Below, piece after piece: positions 31,831 to 41,956 of a stretch of 42,533 bases of DNA. The notes below the pieces were generated by a model. It worked only from the letters and a program-made list of their open reading frames with translations, did no database searches and was not told the origin of the DNA. The position numbers and the translations under genes were made by a program. Numbering within the stretch: the first letter of the stretch is position 1; every line of letters begins with the position of its first letter. The DNA comes from Treponema sp. (GTDB taxonomy: Bacteria; Spirochaetota; Spirochaetia; Treponematales; Treponemataceae), in assembly GCA_016286365.1 (NCBI GenBank), contig JAEESN010000020.1, positions 1 through 42,533 on the forward strand. Direction: 5' to 3'.

Positions 31831-32064
31831 ACCCGAAATCCCTGAAAATCATTAAAGGGCCTCAAAAATCTGCAGAAAAAATTAAAAACCTGCAGAATTC
31901 TTCAAAAATCCCCAAAAATCTTTAAAAATATGAAAATTCTTAAATTTCGTCGTTATATAGAAAAAAAACTATCTTTTTAAAATAAATGATTTATACTTAT
32001 TGTGCAGAAATGGGAGGTTTTTGTCGAAAATTTATAAGTAAAAGTATCTTTATAGAGGTGTTAT
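31831..32064 (+). other. AT-rich upstream region of the giant-lipoprotein operon
   Basis: Together with the pgi terminator this makes a gene-free stretch of just over 300 bp. It contains several loose repeats of the type TCAAAAATC or CAAAAATCT and two CTGCAG sites in a purine-rich strand (about 31845-31940), without regular spacing. A possible -10 TATACT lies at 31992-31997 with no matching -35. The Shine-Dalgarno TAGAGGTG is just before the ATG at 32065. No gene or RNA is recognised. Confidence 0.4.
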
Positions 32065-35000
32065 ATGAAGAAAAAAGTTCGTTGGAGTTTATTTAGTCTT
32101 TTTTCAGGCCTTTTATTAATTTTCTCTTCCTGTACGATTGGTATGGGCGAAGAGGTTGACCTTGAAGCTCCTGTTTTGACTATTACCTCACCTCAGAAAT
32201 TTTCTTACCAGAAGAATCTTTCGTTTACGCTCGAAGGAACCTGTACCGATAACAAGGGTATTACCAGTGTTGTAATCAGCAATAAGGAAACCGGTAAAAT
32301 TTATGGTAATGCTGATGTTGTAGGCGACAACTGGTCTTTTAATGTTACCCTTGAAAAAGAAGAAGAGGGTGAAGTTACATTCCTGTGTTCTGCCAACGAT
32401 GCGTTCCAGAATTCTTCTACAAAGTCGGCACGTACAATCACTCTTTTAGTCGACGAACATGCACCGGAAGGACTTGCCTGGTATCTTGACCGCGGAAACC
32501 ATATTCAGACTCCGCTCAAAGAAAAGGAAGAACTCGAAAATCTTGATTATACTCTTGCAGTAAATAAGGATGTTCCTCAGAATCAGCAGTTTACTCTGTA
32601 CGGAAGTTTCTACGATGCCATGAGCATTTACGAAATTACCGTAAGCCTTTATGACGATACAATTTCTCCGGATACTCCTGTTATTTCAAAGACACTTCGT
32701 TCAGATCCATCTGATGTAAGCCATTATATCGGAGACGGTAATTCAATTTACTCTCCGGGCTTTACTTTTACTCACAGCGAACTTGCTGGAACAAAACCAG
32801 CTTTAGCAAGCGGAAAACATTATCTGCGTGTAAAGTATTATTCTAAAGACAATAACACCGCTACAAACTTTAACGAAGCTACTGTAGATACAGAATTATA
32901 TATTTTATGGTGGCCGGAAAGCGATAAGCCTGGTATTCAGCAGACTCAGATTGAAAACGACAGAATCAGCGTTAGCGTCGGAAGTTCCCTTCCTGTAGAT
33001 TTCTTTGATGATGATGCTATACAGGAAGCTTACTGGGCAATCAAGAGTACAATACCAAGTGCGATTTCTACTTTCGAAGCAAACCTTATTAGTACTCCTT
33101 CTGTCAGAACTACAGCTTTCCCGGCAAATCCAGGACAGAATGAATCAGTTCAACACAAGGTATTCTCGAATACTACAACAAGAGATTTCCCTACAACCAT
33201 AACCGCTCCTGATATTCCGGCTCAGATGTATCTTGTAACCTGTGCACAGGATATCGGTGGAAAATGGAATGCGCGTGTAATTCCTCTTGAAGTAACTGAT
33301 AGTCAGAAGCCTATGCTCTTTATTGAATCTCCTGTAGAAAACACAATCCCTACAATGGTTGATTCATCAAACTTCCAGATTAAAGGATACAGCCTTGATA
33401 CAAAAGGCTCAGACTATATAAAGATTGTTTATGTACCGGACAGCTCCGGTTCAACCTCTGCAGAAAAAGAAGCAAGGGCAAAACAGCTCTTAGAAACATA
33501 CGCTTCGGATAAATCTGCAAAGAAGGTAATTTCGGGTACAAATGAAGTTATCTGGTATCAGAAATTCACAGGCGAAGATTTTTCTAGCGGCTGGAACAAA
33601 CAGCAGTTTACAATCTCTATGAATCTTTTGCAGGATTTTAAGAATTCATCAGGTCAGACTACTGCAAAGGCTTCTAAATTCTTCGAAATCCTTACGGTAG
33701 ATACAGACGGAAACCAGGTATTCAAACCTTATATCCTTGGTTCCGATGTTGTAGTTCCTTATATCACTTTTGTAACACCTAATAAGGATCTTGCGGTACA
33801 CGACTATTCTAAGAATGAACTTGTATTCAAGTTTAAGGGAGAAAAATCTTCCGGACTTACAATGGATACATCAAAATACAAGGTAACAACTAAGATTGGT
33901 AATACAACTTATGAATATACAACAAGCAGTAATCCAAAAATCACAGTAAGTGACGGATATGCAAACCTTACAATTCCAAAGGCAACTCTTGCAACCTGGG
34001 CACAGACTGAACCTCAGCCAACCTTTACTTTCTATGCAACTGACGTTCTTGGAAACGGTGGAGCTGGAGAAGGTCAGCGTTCTGTAATCTTTGGTGAAAA
34101 TCCTTACATCACAGGTATCACAATCGATAAGAACAGTGGTACTTACAAAAAAGGTGATGTCCTTAAGTTTAAGGTTTCTTTCAACAAGCAGGTAAAAGTA
34201 ATTGGTTCACCTCGTCTTCTTATAAAGTTTGCCTCTGGTGATACAACATCTAAACCTGCTCCATATGCAAGTGGTTCCGGCTCTAACGCACTTTTCTTTA
34301 AGTATACAGTTGGAGAAGGGGACAGCTCTCAGGGAATCATCTGTACAGGATTCGATATTGCTTCTGAAAATGTTTTAGCAAACAGTGCAAGAATCTGTGC
34401 AACAGAACTTGGTGAAGGAGATATCTATACAACACTCGCAAATGCAACTGCTACAACAGGTGGTGGTGTATTAAAAGATAAGACAATCAAACTTGATGGT
34501 GTTCTTCCACGCATTTCAAACATCACTATTACTCCTGACGACGGAATTGCTGCATGTACAAAAGACAAGCAGATTAATGCAGAAGTTGTTGTTTCAGAAA
34601 ATGTTCTTGTTTCTGGTAGCCCTGAGCTTCTTGTAAAAGTAAATAATCAGAATGTTAAGTTTACCTTCCAGAAGATGGTAGATAACAAAATTACATTCAT
34701 TCACACAGTAACTAATTCTGATCCTGAAGGAGGAGCCAGTGCAATCGACAGTTCAAGCTTTACTTCGGCACATGCGGCATACATAACCGATAATGCCGGA
34801 AACGCATTGGCTTTACCTGCATCGGGAAGTGCTCATACTTATAATTCTTCTGTAGTAATTGACTATACTCCTCCGGCAACTGCTCCAACTACAAATCTTA
34901 CAGCAAGTCTTTACAACGAAGCTAAGACTGTAGAATTGAGCGGTTACGAAACAGGAGATACATCATATTATTCTAAAGACGGTGGAGTTTCGTGGACAAC

Positions 35001-37071
35001 TTATAATCCTTCCGATAAGGAAACTTTAGGTGATGGAACATATTATATTGCCACATACCGCGAAGATGCTGCAGGAAACAGATCTTCATCTTCTGCCGTA
35101 AACACTGTAATTATTAAAGGAAACTTTGCAGAGGTAACTAACTTCAGTGTTGATGCTGCGGATGGTTATTATGCTGCCGGTTCTAATGTTACATTCACAC
35201 TCGACTATGCAGAAGACGTTAAGATTGGCGCTGCAACTGCTGCAAAACTCACATTCGAAGATATAAACGACAGCACAAAGACTAAGACTGTAAATGTAAC
35301 GGTTCCATCTGGTGGACAGACTTCTTCGTTGAAGTTTAATTACACCGTTGGAACTACAGACGAATTCAAGGGAATTAAGGTAACTAAGATTGTATTTGAT
35401 TCAACTGTAGAAGATACTTATGGAAATAAGCCTTCTTATTCAGGAACTGCAAATACCCTTACTCCTACAAACTGTACATATCTTAATGCAACAGACGGAG
35501 GTAAACGAAGCGGAATCAACCTTGATGGTGTTGCTCCGGTAATCTCTACTTATGTACCTGCAAACGGTGGTATAAGTTCTATTACAGATAACTCTTCGGG
35601 AAGCTTTAAGATTACTTTGACCTTCTCTGAAAACGTATTCAAGGAAACAGGATATATCATCCTCCAGCGTAAGGGCGACTGGGCTATTCCTGCTGTATTG
35701 GAGAATAACGAATTCTTAAAGTATTACAACAAGATGTCTGCTGCTAATAAGGCAATTGTGCGTCGTATGGGTTCTGATGGAGATGACTTAAAGCACGGAA
35801 GAACCGGTATGGAAGTTGGTCCTTACAGAAGAACAACTCATGGTCTTATAAAAGACGGTTCATATTATATCCCGGATACAAGCACAAAATTTGTTCTTGC
35901 ATACGATCTTGGACTTTATGAAGGTTCTGCCGCTTTGAACGACGGAACAGAAACAGGAACATTTACTGTAACTGTAGCACAGATTCGTGCAGCTCTGGAA
36001 AGTGTAGGCTACCATCAGCATAAAGTTGATGTTGCTTCTGAATACGTAAAGATTACAGGCAACAAGGTAGAAATTACATTCTCCGAAAAGATAGAAGACG
36101 GACGTGAATGGGAACTCATTATTCCTGACACAGCTTTCCGTGATGATGCAGAAAACTTCTATAAAGGTATGAACATCACAGGAAGCACAGATACATATTC
36201 TATGTGGAGTAATAATGTTGCTCAGCCTGTTATTCGTGTAGACCGCTATACTCACGGTTGGGGTGCAAAAGAACCTAATTCAGACGGATCATTTACAACT
36301 ATTACCGTAAACCAGGGTAAATATAATAATGCTAACCCGGCAAATAATACAGCGGCAAAGATTGCTCCTACAGGATATGCTCGTGCAAGAATTGACTGTG
36401 AAACTCCGGGTGCAGCAATCAAGTATTCTAAGCTTGGAATAAACGGTACTGCATGGACAACCACTGCTCCTGCGGGTGTTGCATATAATGCTACGGGCGG
36501 AACAAGCTACACATTTAATAATGATGGTATAGCTGTAACTACTGGAAATAACAATAACAAATATACAAGACAGGTCTTGGATGATATTACAACTACTGCA
36601 ATTAATAAACGAGGTGCACAATCTTATACACAAGGAGCAGATATAATCATTGGAGACGGTAACTATACTGCAGCCAGAAAGGATTATATCACCGCTTACG
36701 CTACAAAGTCCGGATATACAGATTCTGTAAACGGTTATGAAGGTGTATTTAAGACAATTGTTTATTATACAGCTGGGTCTCAAACAAGAATCATAAATGT
36801 AGAAGGTGGTACGGCTCCTGGAGGTCAGGCTTGTGTATTCGGCTTCCCACTTAAGGATGCTACTGACGAAAATGATCCTACAAATGCGGGTAGGTATTCT
36901 AAGAACTGTTATGCAGTAAACGGAAACACAAGAACACAATGGGCATTCGTTTCTTACGAAATTATGTCTAAGGACTGGGCGATTTTGCTTTGTAACGGCA
37001 ACCACTCACGTATCTATCCTCTGAACAGTTATGGTGGGGCGACCTACATAACGGCGATGAATTATTGGTAA
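32065..37071 (+). CDS. Giant Ig-like-repeat lipoprotein A (1668 aa)
   Basis: The signal peptide ends at LLLIFSSC with Cys23, a relaxed spirochaete lipobox. The mature protein has a string of beta-sandwich modules. Recurrent cues are D-x-x-AP(V/T) boundaries, CTDNKGITSVVIS, the repeated SGTYKKGDVLKFKVSFNKQV type (also VSENVLVSGSPELLVKV and DGYYAAGSNVTFTLDYAEDV), and an SKDGGVSWTTY...DAAGNRS module. Near the C-terminus ARIDCETPGAAIKYSKLG resembles chitobiase/hexosaminidase C-terminal beta modules, before a final TQWAFVSYEIMSKDWAIL part. Adhesin, surface scaffold or glycan-binding roles are possible; none is shown. It is paralogous to the next gene, 13 nt away. Confidence 0.75.
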   Translation: MKKKVRWSLFSLFSGLLLIFSSCTIGMGEEVDLEAPVLTITSPQKFSYQKNLSFTLEGTCTDNKGITSVVISNKETGKIYGNADVVGDNWSFNVTLEKEEEGEVTFLCSANDAFQNSSTKSARTITLLVDEHAPEGLAWYLDRGNHIQTPLKEKEELENLDYTLAVNKDVPQNQQFTLYGSFYDAMSIYEITVSLYDDTISPDTPVISKTLRSDPSDVSHYIGDGNSIYSPGFTFTHSELAGTKPALASGKHYLRVKYYSKDNNTATNFNEATVDTELYILWWPESDKPGIQQTQIENDRISVSVGSSLPVDFFDDDAIQEAYWAIKSTIPSAISTFEANLISTPSVRTTAFPANPGQNESVQHKVFSNTTTRDFPTTITAPDIPAQMYLVTCAQDIGGKWNARVIPLEVTDSQKPMLFIESPVENTIPTMVDSSNFQIKGYSLDTKGSDYIKIVYVPDSSGSTSAEKEARAKQLLETYASDKSAKKVISGTNEVIWYQKFTGEDFSSGWNKQQFTISMNLLQDFKNSSGQTTAKASKFFEILTVDTDGNQVFKPYILGSDVVVPYITFVTPNKDLAVHDYSKNELVFKFKGEKSSGLTMDTSKYKVTTKIGNTTYEYTTSSNPKITVSDGYANLTIPKATLATWAQTEPQPTFTFYATDVLGNGGAGEGQRSVIFGENPYITGITIDKNSGTYKKGDVLKFKVSFNKQVKVIGSPRLLIKFASGDTTSKPAPYASGSGSNALFFKYTVGEGDSSQGIICTGFDIASENVLANSARICATELGEGDIYTTLANATATTGGGVLKDKTIKLDGVLPRISNITITPDDGIAACTKDKQINAEVVVSENVLVSGSPELLVKVNNQNVKFTFQKMVDNKITFIHTVTNSDPEGGASAIDSSSFTSAHAAYITDNAGNALALPASGSAHTYNSSVVIDYTPPATAPTTNLTASLYNEAKTVELSGYETGDTSYYSKDGGVSWTTYNPSDKETLGDGTYYIATYREDAAGNRSSSSAVNTVIIKGNFAEVTNFSVDAADGYYAAGSNVTFTLDYAEDVKIGAATAAKLTFEDINDSTKTKTVNVTVPSGGQTSSLKFNYTVGTTDEFKGIKVTKIVFDSTVEDTYGNKPSYSGTANTLTPTNCTYLNATDGGKRSGINLDGVAPVISTYVPANGGISSITDNSSGSFKITLTFSENVFKETGYIILQRKGDWAIPAVLENNEFLKYYNKMSAANKAIVRRMGSDGDDLKHGRTGMEVGPYRRTTHGLIKDGSYYIPDTSTKFVLAYDLGLYEGSAALNDGTETGTFTVTVAQIRAALESVGYHQHKVDVASEYVKITGNKVEITFSEKIEDGREWELIIPDTAFRDDAENFYKGMNITGSTDTYSMWSNNVAQPVIRVDRYTHGWGAKEPNSDGSFTTITVNQGKYNNANPANNTAAKIAPTGYARARIDCETPGAAIKYSKLGINGTAWTTTAPAGVAYNATGGTSYTFNNDGIAVTTGNNNNKYTRQVLDDITTTAINKRGAQSYTQGADIIIGDGNYTAARKDYITAYATKSGYTDSVNGYEGVFKTIVYYTAGSQTRIINVEGGTAPGGQACVFGFPLKDATDENDPTNAGRYSKNCYAVNGNTRTQWAFVSYEIMSKDWAILLCNGNHSRIYPLNSYGGATYITAMNYW

Positions 37072-37084
37072 TAGGAGGTAAGGT

Positions 37085-40000
37085 ATGAAAGGAATTAAGA
37101 TTATGAAAAACTTAGTAAAAACAATGATTGTATCCGGAATCCTCGCTGTCCTTGCTTCCTGCTCTGTAGGTCTTGGAAATGCCGTAGATATGCAGCCTCC
37201 GACTGTAAATGTAATTTCTCCGGAAAGATCCGGATATATCCTTCAGGACTTTTTGATTAAGGGAACTGCAAGAGATAATATTGGGGTTTCAGAATTAACG
37301 GTAACAATTGAGCCACTCGATAATCCAACAGAGTCTAATTCTTTCTTCTATAGAATTAAAAATCACAAATGGGAAGTGATGGATGTTACTTCTCATACCT
37401 GGAGTGATTACAACAGTACTTATTCAACAATCAACGGACCGGCTTCGAATTTTGAATGGAATCTTTCTATGCAGGTAGATTCGTCTGTCGTTTCTGGTAC
37501 AGAATTTAATATCATAACTCAGGTTTACGATTCAAATAATAACGAAAGCAAGAACTCTAAGGATGAGCGTGCGGTAACAATCGATACTGTTGTACCTGTT
37601 GTAACAGTTACAGCTCCATCCCTTCGTTCTTATTCTGCAGAAACAGGTGCAAATGCATCTTATACTTTAAAAGATAACAGTGTACTCGATAACCTTATGA
37701 ACGGTACATTTAAGATTAAGGGTTCACAGAAAGAAGATGCACGCCTGGACAGCATGTACATCTATCTTGATACAGAAACTACAACAAGTCTTACAAATAT
37801 CGAAAGTACCTGCCTTCTTAAAAAGAAAATCGAAGGTGTAAACTTACGTAACTGGGAAGTTGATGTAAATCTTTCTACAATTTCCGGTTTTGAGCACAAC
37901 AAAAAGACTGTCCGCCTTATTACAGAAAGCCACGACCAGGCAGGAAACGTAGAAACAAAATGTCAGGGCTGGTTTACTTACTGGAACGATGCAGATATTC
38001 CTTGGGTTACTGCAAGCTTTGGTGGCGACTCTTATTCTGATGATGTAGGAGTTTATCCAAGCTGTGCATTACAGGGTCAGTCTTATGATGATGACGGTAT
38101 TAAAAAGCTCGAAGTTCGCATTTATAAATATAACGAAACAACTCCTGTAAAAACACAAGTTTATGATCTTGCAGACGAAAATTATCCTCGTTATAAGGCA
38201 TGGTCTGTAAATGCTCTTGGTGAAAACTGTCAGTTCAGGGTAGAAGCAACCTGTACAGATGTAAACGGAAAAGTATCTGAAACTGTAAAAAGATATATGA
38301 CAGTAACAGATACAAACCCTCCTGCAATTACAATCACTACAGATACAACTGTTCCTATGACAGGTGATGCATCTGGAAACGTAACAATCAGCGGTTTTGC
38401 AACTGATGATGGTGGCGTTTCTAAGGTAAAACTTTTGCGCGTAAAGACAGGAACCAATTCAACAACATTAGTTCAGTATTATAACAACGGATATTCTGAA
38501 TGGAATAAGGCAACTGCAAACGGATACGTTGATGTAAACGGAAATAAAATCTGGGATCTTACATCAATCTTATCTGCAGAAGTAAGCGGAGATACTACAC
38601 ATAAACGTACCTTCTCTAAGACATTCAATATCTTCACTGATTTTGGAATCAACGGAAGTACAGAAAAACTTACTACTCAGAATTTCATCATCTTTGCAAG
38701 CGATACAGGTAACTGTGCAAAAGTTGACTCGTTTACATTTGCGGGTGACTCAGAAGTTCCTACACTTCATATCACAGAAGTTCATGTAAAGAAGAGTAAC
38801 GGTTCAGAAAAAGAAAGCATTAATTTTGCTTCCGGTCAGACTCATAAGCTTACTCCATATAACCGCGATTCAAACGGAAACATCACAGATAAGATTGTTA
38901 TTCAGGGAACCTGGTCAGATAACTCTACCAACGACTGGAACGATAAATCACGCCACGGAAACGTAACAATCAATCTTGAAGGTTCTCCTACAACAATCAG
39001 CGTAACTGTAAAAAATGACGGAACCTGGATCAGTAATCAGATTACACCGGCCGATACAACAACTGCCGTAATTTATGCAGAATTTGCTGATTATGCGGGA
39101 AACATTACAAAGACAAACGAAAACTTCTTTGTAAACAGTACGGATCCTGAATTCTTAAGAATCAGTTCTAACAATACAGACGGCTCTTATAAGGCTGGGG
39201 ACAGAATCGTAATCACCCTCGAGTTTAATAAAGCTGTTCAGTATTCTGGTGGCGGAACTCCAATGCTTACATTGAATGTTCCTACAACCGGTACAAGCCG
39301 TACAATCTCATGTACAACAAACTCTAACACTCCACAGTTCACACATGAATTTGAATATATTCCAGCAGTAGGTGAAGATATAGCAGCCCTTGATGTAACT
39401 GCAATCGACTTAAAGAACAATAAATATACTGCAGACGGTACCGAAGTTAAAAATATTGCAATTCCAAGTGGGGCAAATGCAATCAATAAATTAAGCGGTA
39501 CAAGAACTATCTGTATCGATACTAAGGAACCGAAGATCAGTAAGATTACTGCAATTTCTCCTTCGGGTTATTACAGAGCCGGAAAAGATATCTTTATCTC
39601 CCTTGAGTTTACAGAAGACGTAACTATTAAAGATCCTACATGTCTTAAACTTCACCTAAGTAACGGTGCTGTAGTTACAAATCCTAAGGTAACAAGTCCT
39701 AAGACTGTACTCTTTACCTATGCGATTGGAATCTCAGATGCAAGTACAACAACATTAAAAGTTACTACAGTTGATTCAGAACCAGCTAATGCTGCAAACA
39801 AAATTGTAGACATTGCGGGAAATGCTTTGGTAAATACAGGATTTACAAAGGATTTAAGCGGACTTATTATTGACACTTTAACACCGGCTACACCTGTAAT
39901 CAGTGGTATTACAGAAGGCGAAATGGTTTACGATAATTCCGGTAAATCTTTCTCTATAAACTGGGGCACAAACTCTGATGCTGTAATCAAAAAATATTCT

Positions 40001-41797
40001 GTTGATGGTGGAAAATCATGGACAGACTATACAGGCTCTTCTGTTACACTTTCGAATAACGGGGATTACACTGTAACAGCTTATCAGCAGGATGCAGCGG
40101 GTAACAGATCTGAGAACGCAACTGTAAAGCATTTCTCTATTGATGCAGGTGCAATCCTTACTTCTGTAACTGCGGGAGTTCCAACCGGTACTTATACAAC
40201 AGGTAAGGCAATCCCGATTTATTTGAACTTCAGAAAGGATGTTACAATCACATCTGGAACTCTTACTCTGAGTAACGGAAAAACTGCAACCTATACATCG
40301 GGCTCTGGCACAAAGCAGGCTGTATTCACATATACGGTAGCAGAAGGAGATTCAAGCTCTGCCTTAAATGTTACAACTATCAACGGAACTTATAAGGATT
40401 CTAAAGGAAACAATGTCGATAACTATGTAAAGTCAATTCCTTCCGGAAAGAATCTTTCGGACAGTCGTATCATCCAGATTGTAACAGGAAAACCTGTAAT
40501 CCAGAGCATGGCATTGTCTAAGCTCAATGGTAACGATGTTCTTACAATCACATTCTCCAGCACAGTTAAAAAAGGTTCTGGAAATATTACACTGGAACAC
40601 GGAACAGGCTTTAAGGCTCCAAGTGTAATTTCCGAAGAGACCTTTACAAAATGGCTTGCTAAGGAAGACACCCTTGATGATTACTATACTCTTGGAACAA
40701 ACGGTTCTGATGCAAACGGAAACTCAGATCTTACAGAAAAGTATGTCCTTGATTACGATATAGAAACAAATAATACGAGCCTCATCTCTGCACTTAAGAA
40801 TGCGGATGCAGATAAGGTAATCATTTCTGTAAACAACAGTAACGTTGCCGTAAGCGGTAATAAAGTTGCAATCACTTTGAGCGACACTTATTCCGTTCCG
40901 GTTAAGGGTGCTTCTTATTCTGTAATCGTTGATGCAGGTATCGTAAAAGATACTCAGAGCCATTCAAATGAGTTATCTAATACTTATACTGTTACACACA
41001 GCGGTCTTGAAGCTCCTGTTGTTCGTGTAAATAAAAAGCGCGAAACTACAGGTACAACTGTTACTCAGCCTGTACAGACAGGTGTAAAAGCAGACTGTCA
41101 GACTCCTGGTGCAACTGTAACCTGTGTAGTATATAGACAGCAGGTTGCAAAAGAAACAATTACCCAGAAAAATACTAAATCTACAAAACGAGATTTGAAT
41201 TTATCACAGAATTCTACACAGACAACATATCCATTTAATATTGGTGCCACAGATACTGATTATGGATATATCTACAGAATTAATGCTACTGCAAAGAAGT
41301 CTGGTGAAACAGATGTAACTGCATACGAATTTGCTTACAGAAGTGTATTCACACTCACAAATCTTCCTACGGGAAATGTTGGTGGAAACGCTGATTACAA
41401 GCAGCTCTGGGTTCGTGGTTCAGATTTACCAAATGGTGGTGTAAGTATTTCTTCATATCCTGTTTCCTGGGATACTGCAAATTTTGATAAAGTTCGTGCA
41501 ATGTCTAATACTACAGGTACTACATGGGTATGGGTTTCATGGGAAATCAACAAGGCAGCACACTTACAGCCTTTACGCGGAGATATGCCTTCAGATGCAG
41601 CAACAAAAGGTCCAAGCGTATGGTGCTGGGGTATGCAGAGTTATGTTCCTGGTATTCCAAAGGGCTTAACACCTCTTTATCCTGGACACAGTCTTGCAAT
41701 CAATGCCGATTCCAACTTTTATTTTGGTCGTATGTCATTCTACGAAAAGCACTGTGAATACCGAAATGGAAATAAAGTTATAAAAGAGATGAAATAA
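37085..41797 (+). CDS. Giant Ig-like-repeat lipoprotein B (1570 aa)
   Basis: A lipoprotein with the canonical box LASC at Cys26 (counting from ATG 37085; ATG 37103 is an alternative). The Shine-Dalgarno is AGGAGGT. The start of the mature protein, CSVGLGNAVDMQPPTVNVIS, parallels CTIGMGEEVDLEAPVLTITS in protein A. Modules recur in the same order: SYKAGDRIVITLEFNKAV, GYYRAGKDIFISLEFTEDV and TYTTGKAIPIYLNFRKDV repeats, SVDGGKSWTDY...DAAGNRS, and VKADCQTPGATVTCVVY, before a C-terminal TTWVWVSWEINKAAH domain. It is therefore a tandem-duplication paralogue of protein A that has diverged strongly. Function unknown; cell-surface placement is inferred from the lipoprotein signal. A terminator follows. 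Confidence 0.75.
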   Translation: MKGIKIMKNLVKTMIVSGILAVLASCSVGLGNAVDMQPPTVNVISPERSGYILQDFLIKGTARDNIGVSELTVTIEPLDNPTESNSFFYRIKNHKWEVMDVTSHTWSDYNSTYSTINGPASNFEWNLSMQVDSSVVSGTEFNIITQVYDSNNNESKNSKDERAVTIDTVVPVVTVTAPSLRSYSAETGANASYTLKDNSVLDNLMNGTFKIKGSQKEDARLDSMYIYLDTETTTSLTNIESTCLLKKKIEGVNLRNWEVDVNLSTISGFEHNKKTVRLITESHDQAGNVETKCQGWFTYWNDADIPWVTASFGGDSYSDDVGVYPSCALQGQSYDDDGIKKLEVRIYKYNETTPVKTQVYDLADENYPRYKAWSVNALGENCQFRVEATCTDVNGKVSETVKRYMTVTDTNPPAITITTDTTVPMTGDASGNVTISGFATDDGGVSKVKLLRVKTGTNSTTLVQYYNNGYSEWNKATANGYVDVNGNKIWDLTSILSAEVSGDTTHKRTFSKTFNIFTDFGINGSTEKLTTQNFIIFASDTGNCAKVDSFTFAGDSEVPTLHITEVHVKKSNGSEKESINFASGQTHKLTPYNRDSNGNITDKIVIQGTWSDNSTNDWNDKSRHGNVTINLEGSPTTISVTVKNDGTWISNQITPADTTTAVIYAEFADYAGNITKTNENFFVNSTDPEFLRISSNNTDGSYKAGDRIVITLEFNKAVQYSGGGTPMLTLNVPTTGTSRTISCTTNSNTPQFTHEFEYIPAVGEDIAALDVTAIDLKNNKYTADGTEVKNIAIPSGANAINKLSGTRTICIDTKEPKISKITAISPSGYYRAGKDIFISLEFTEDVTIKDPTCLKLHLSNGAVVTNPKVTSPKTVLFTYAIGISDASTTTLKVTTVDSEPANAANKIVDIAGNALVNTGFTKDLSGLIIDTLTPATPVISGITEGEMVYDNSGKSFSINWGTNSDAVIKKYSVDGGKSWTDYTGSSVTLSNNGDYTVTAYQQDAAGNRSENATVKHFSIDAGAILTSVTAGVPTGTYTTGKAIPIYLNFRKDVTITSGTLTLSNGKTATYTSGSGTKQAVFTYTVAEGDSSSALNVTTINGTYKDSKGNNVDNYVKSIPSGKNLSDSRIIQIVTGKPVIQSMALSKLNGNDVLTITFSSTVKKGSGNITLEHGTGFKAPSVISEETFTKWLAKEDTLDDYYTLGTNGSDANGNSDLTEKYVLDYDIETNNTSLISALKNADADKVIISVNNSNVAVSGNKVAITLSDTYSVPVKGASYSVIVDAGIVKDTQSHSNELSNTYTVTHSGLEAPVVRVNKKRETTGTTVTQPVQTGVKADCQTPGATVTCVVYRQQVAKETITQKNTKSTKRDLNLSQNSTQTTYPFNIGATDTDYGYIYRINATAKKSGETDVTAYEFAYRSVFTLTNLPTGNVGGNADYKQLWVRGSDLPNGGVSISSYPVSWDTANFDKVRAMSNTTGTTWVWVSWEINKAAHLQPLRGDMPSDAATKGPSVWCWGMQSYVPGIPKGLTPLYPGHSLAINADSNFYFGRMSFYEKHCEYRNGNKVIKEMK

Positions 41798-41814
41798 TCA
41801 TCCCTAAAACTTAT

Positions 41815-41867
41815 AAAAGTGTATTCTTGGAACCTCAAGATGCGGGGACCGGAATACACTTTTTTTA
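41815..41867 (+). terminator. Intrinsic terminator after giant lipoprotein B
   Basis: AAAGTGTATTC (41817-41826 region) pairs with GAATACACTTT across a loop of about 25 nt, followed by seven T. Confidence 0.85.
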
Positions 41868-41896
41868 TTTTACAGAGCATAATCAGCCTCGGGTAT

Positions 41897-41925
41897 TTGT
41901 ATTAAATCCTTAAATGTTGTATATT
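41897..41925 (+). promoter_or_regulatory. argR: Promoter of argR
   Basis: TTGTAT (41897-41902), 17-bp spacer and TATATT (41920-41925). Confidence 0.65.
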
Positions 41926-41938
41926 TACTGTATATTTA
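41918..41938 (+). repeat. Direct repeat over the argR promoter, candidate ArgR site
   Basis: TGTATATTTA occurs at 41918-41927 and again at 41929-41938, an 11-bp period of about one helical turn. The first copy covers the -10. This could be an operator for ArgR autoregulation; it does not match the classical ARG box well. Confidence 0.45.
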
Positions 41939-41956
41939 TGCATTTTTAGAGGGGAT

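Noticed and set aside
31845..31960. Loose CAAAAATCT-type repeats suggesting CRISPR or an origin iteron set
   Set aside because: Units vary in length and sequence, spacing is irregular and no cas or replication genes are near; AT-rich low complexity is the simpler reading.
35860..37005. Minus-strand open frames within giant lipoprotein A
   Set aside because: They are Cys/Ile/Ser-rich shadows of the plus-strand gene, without start signals or recognisable domains.
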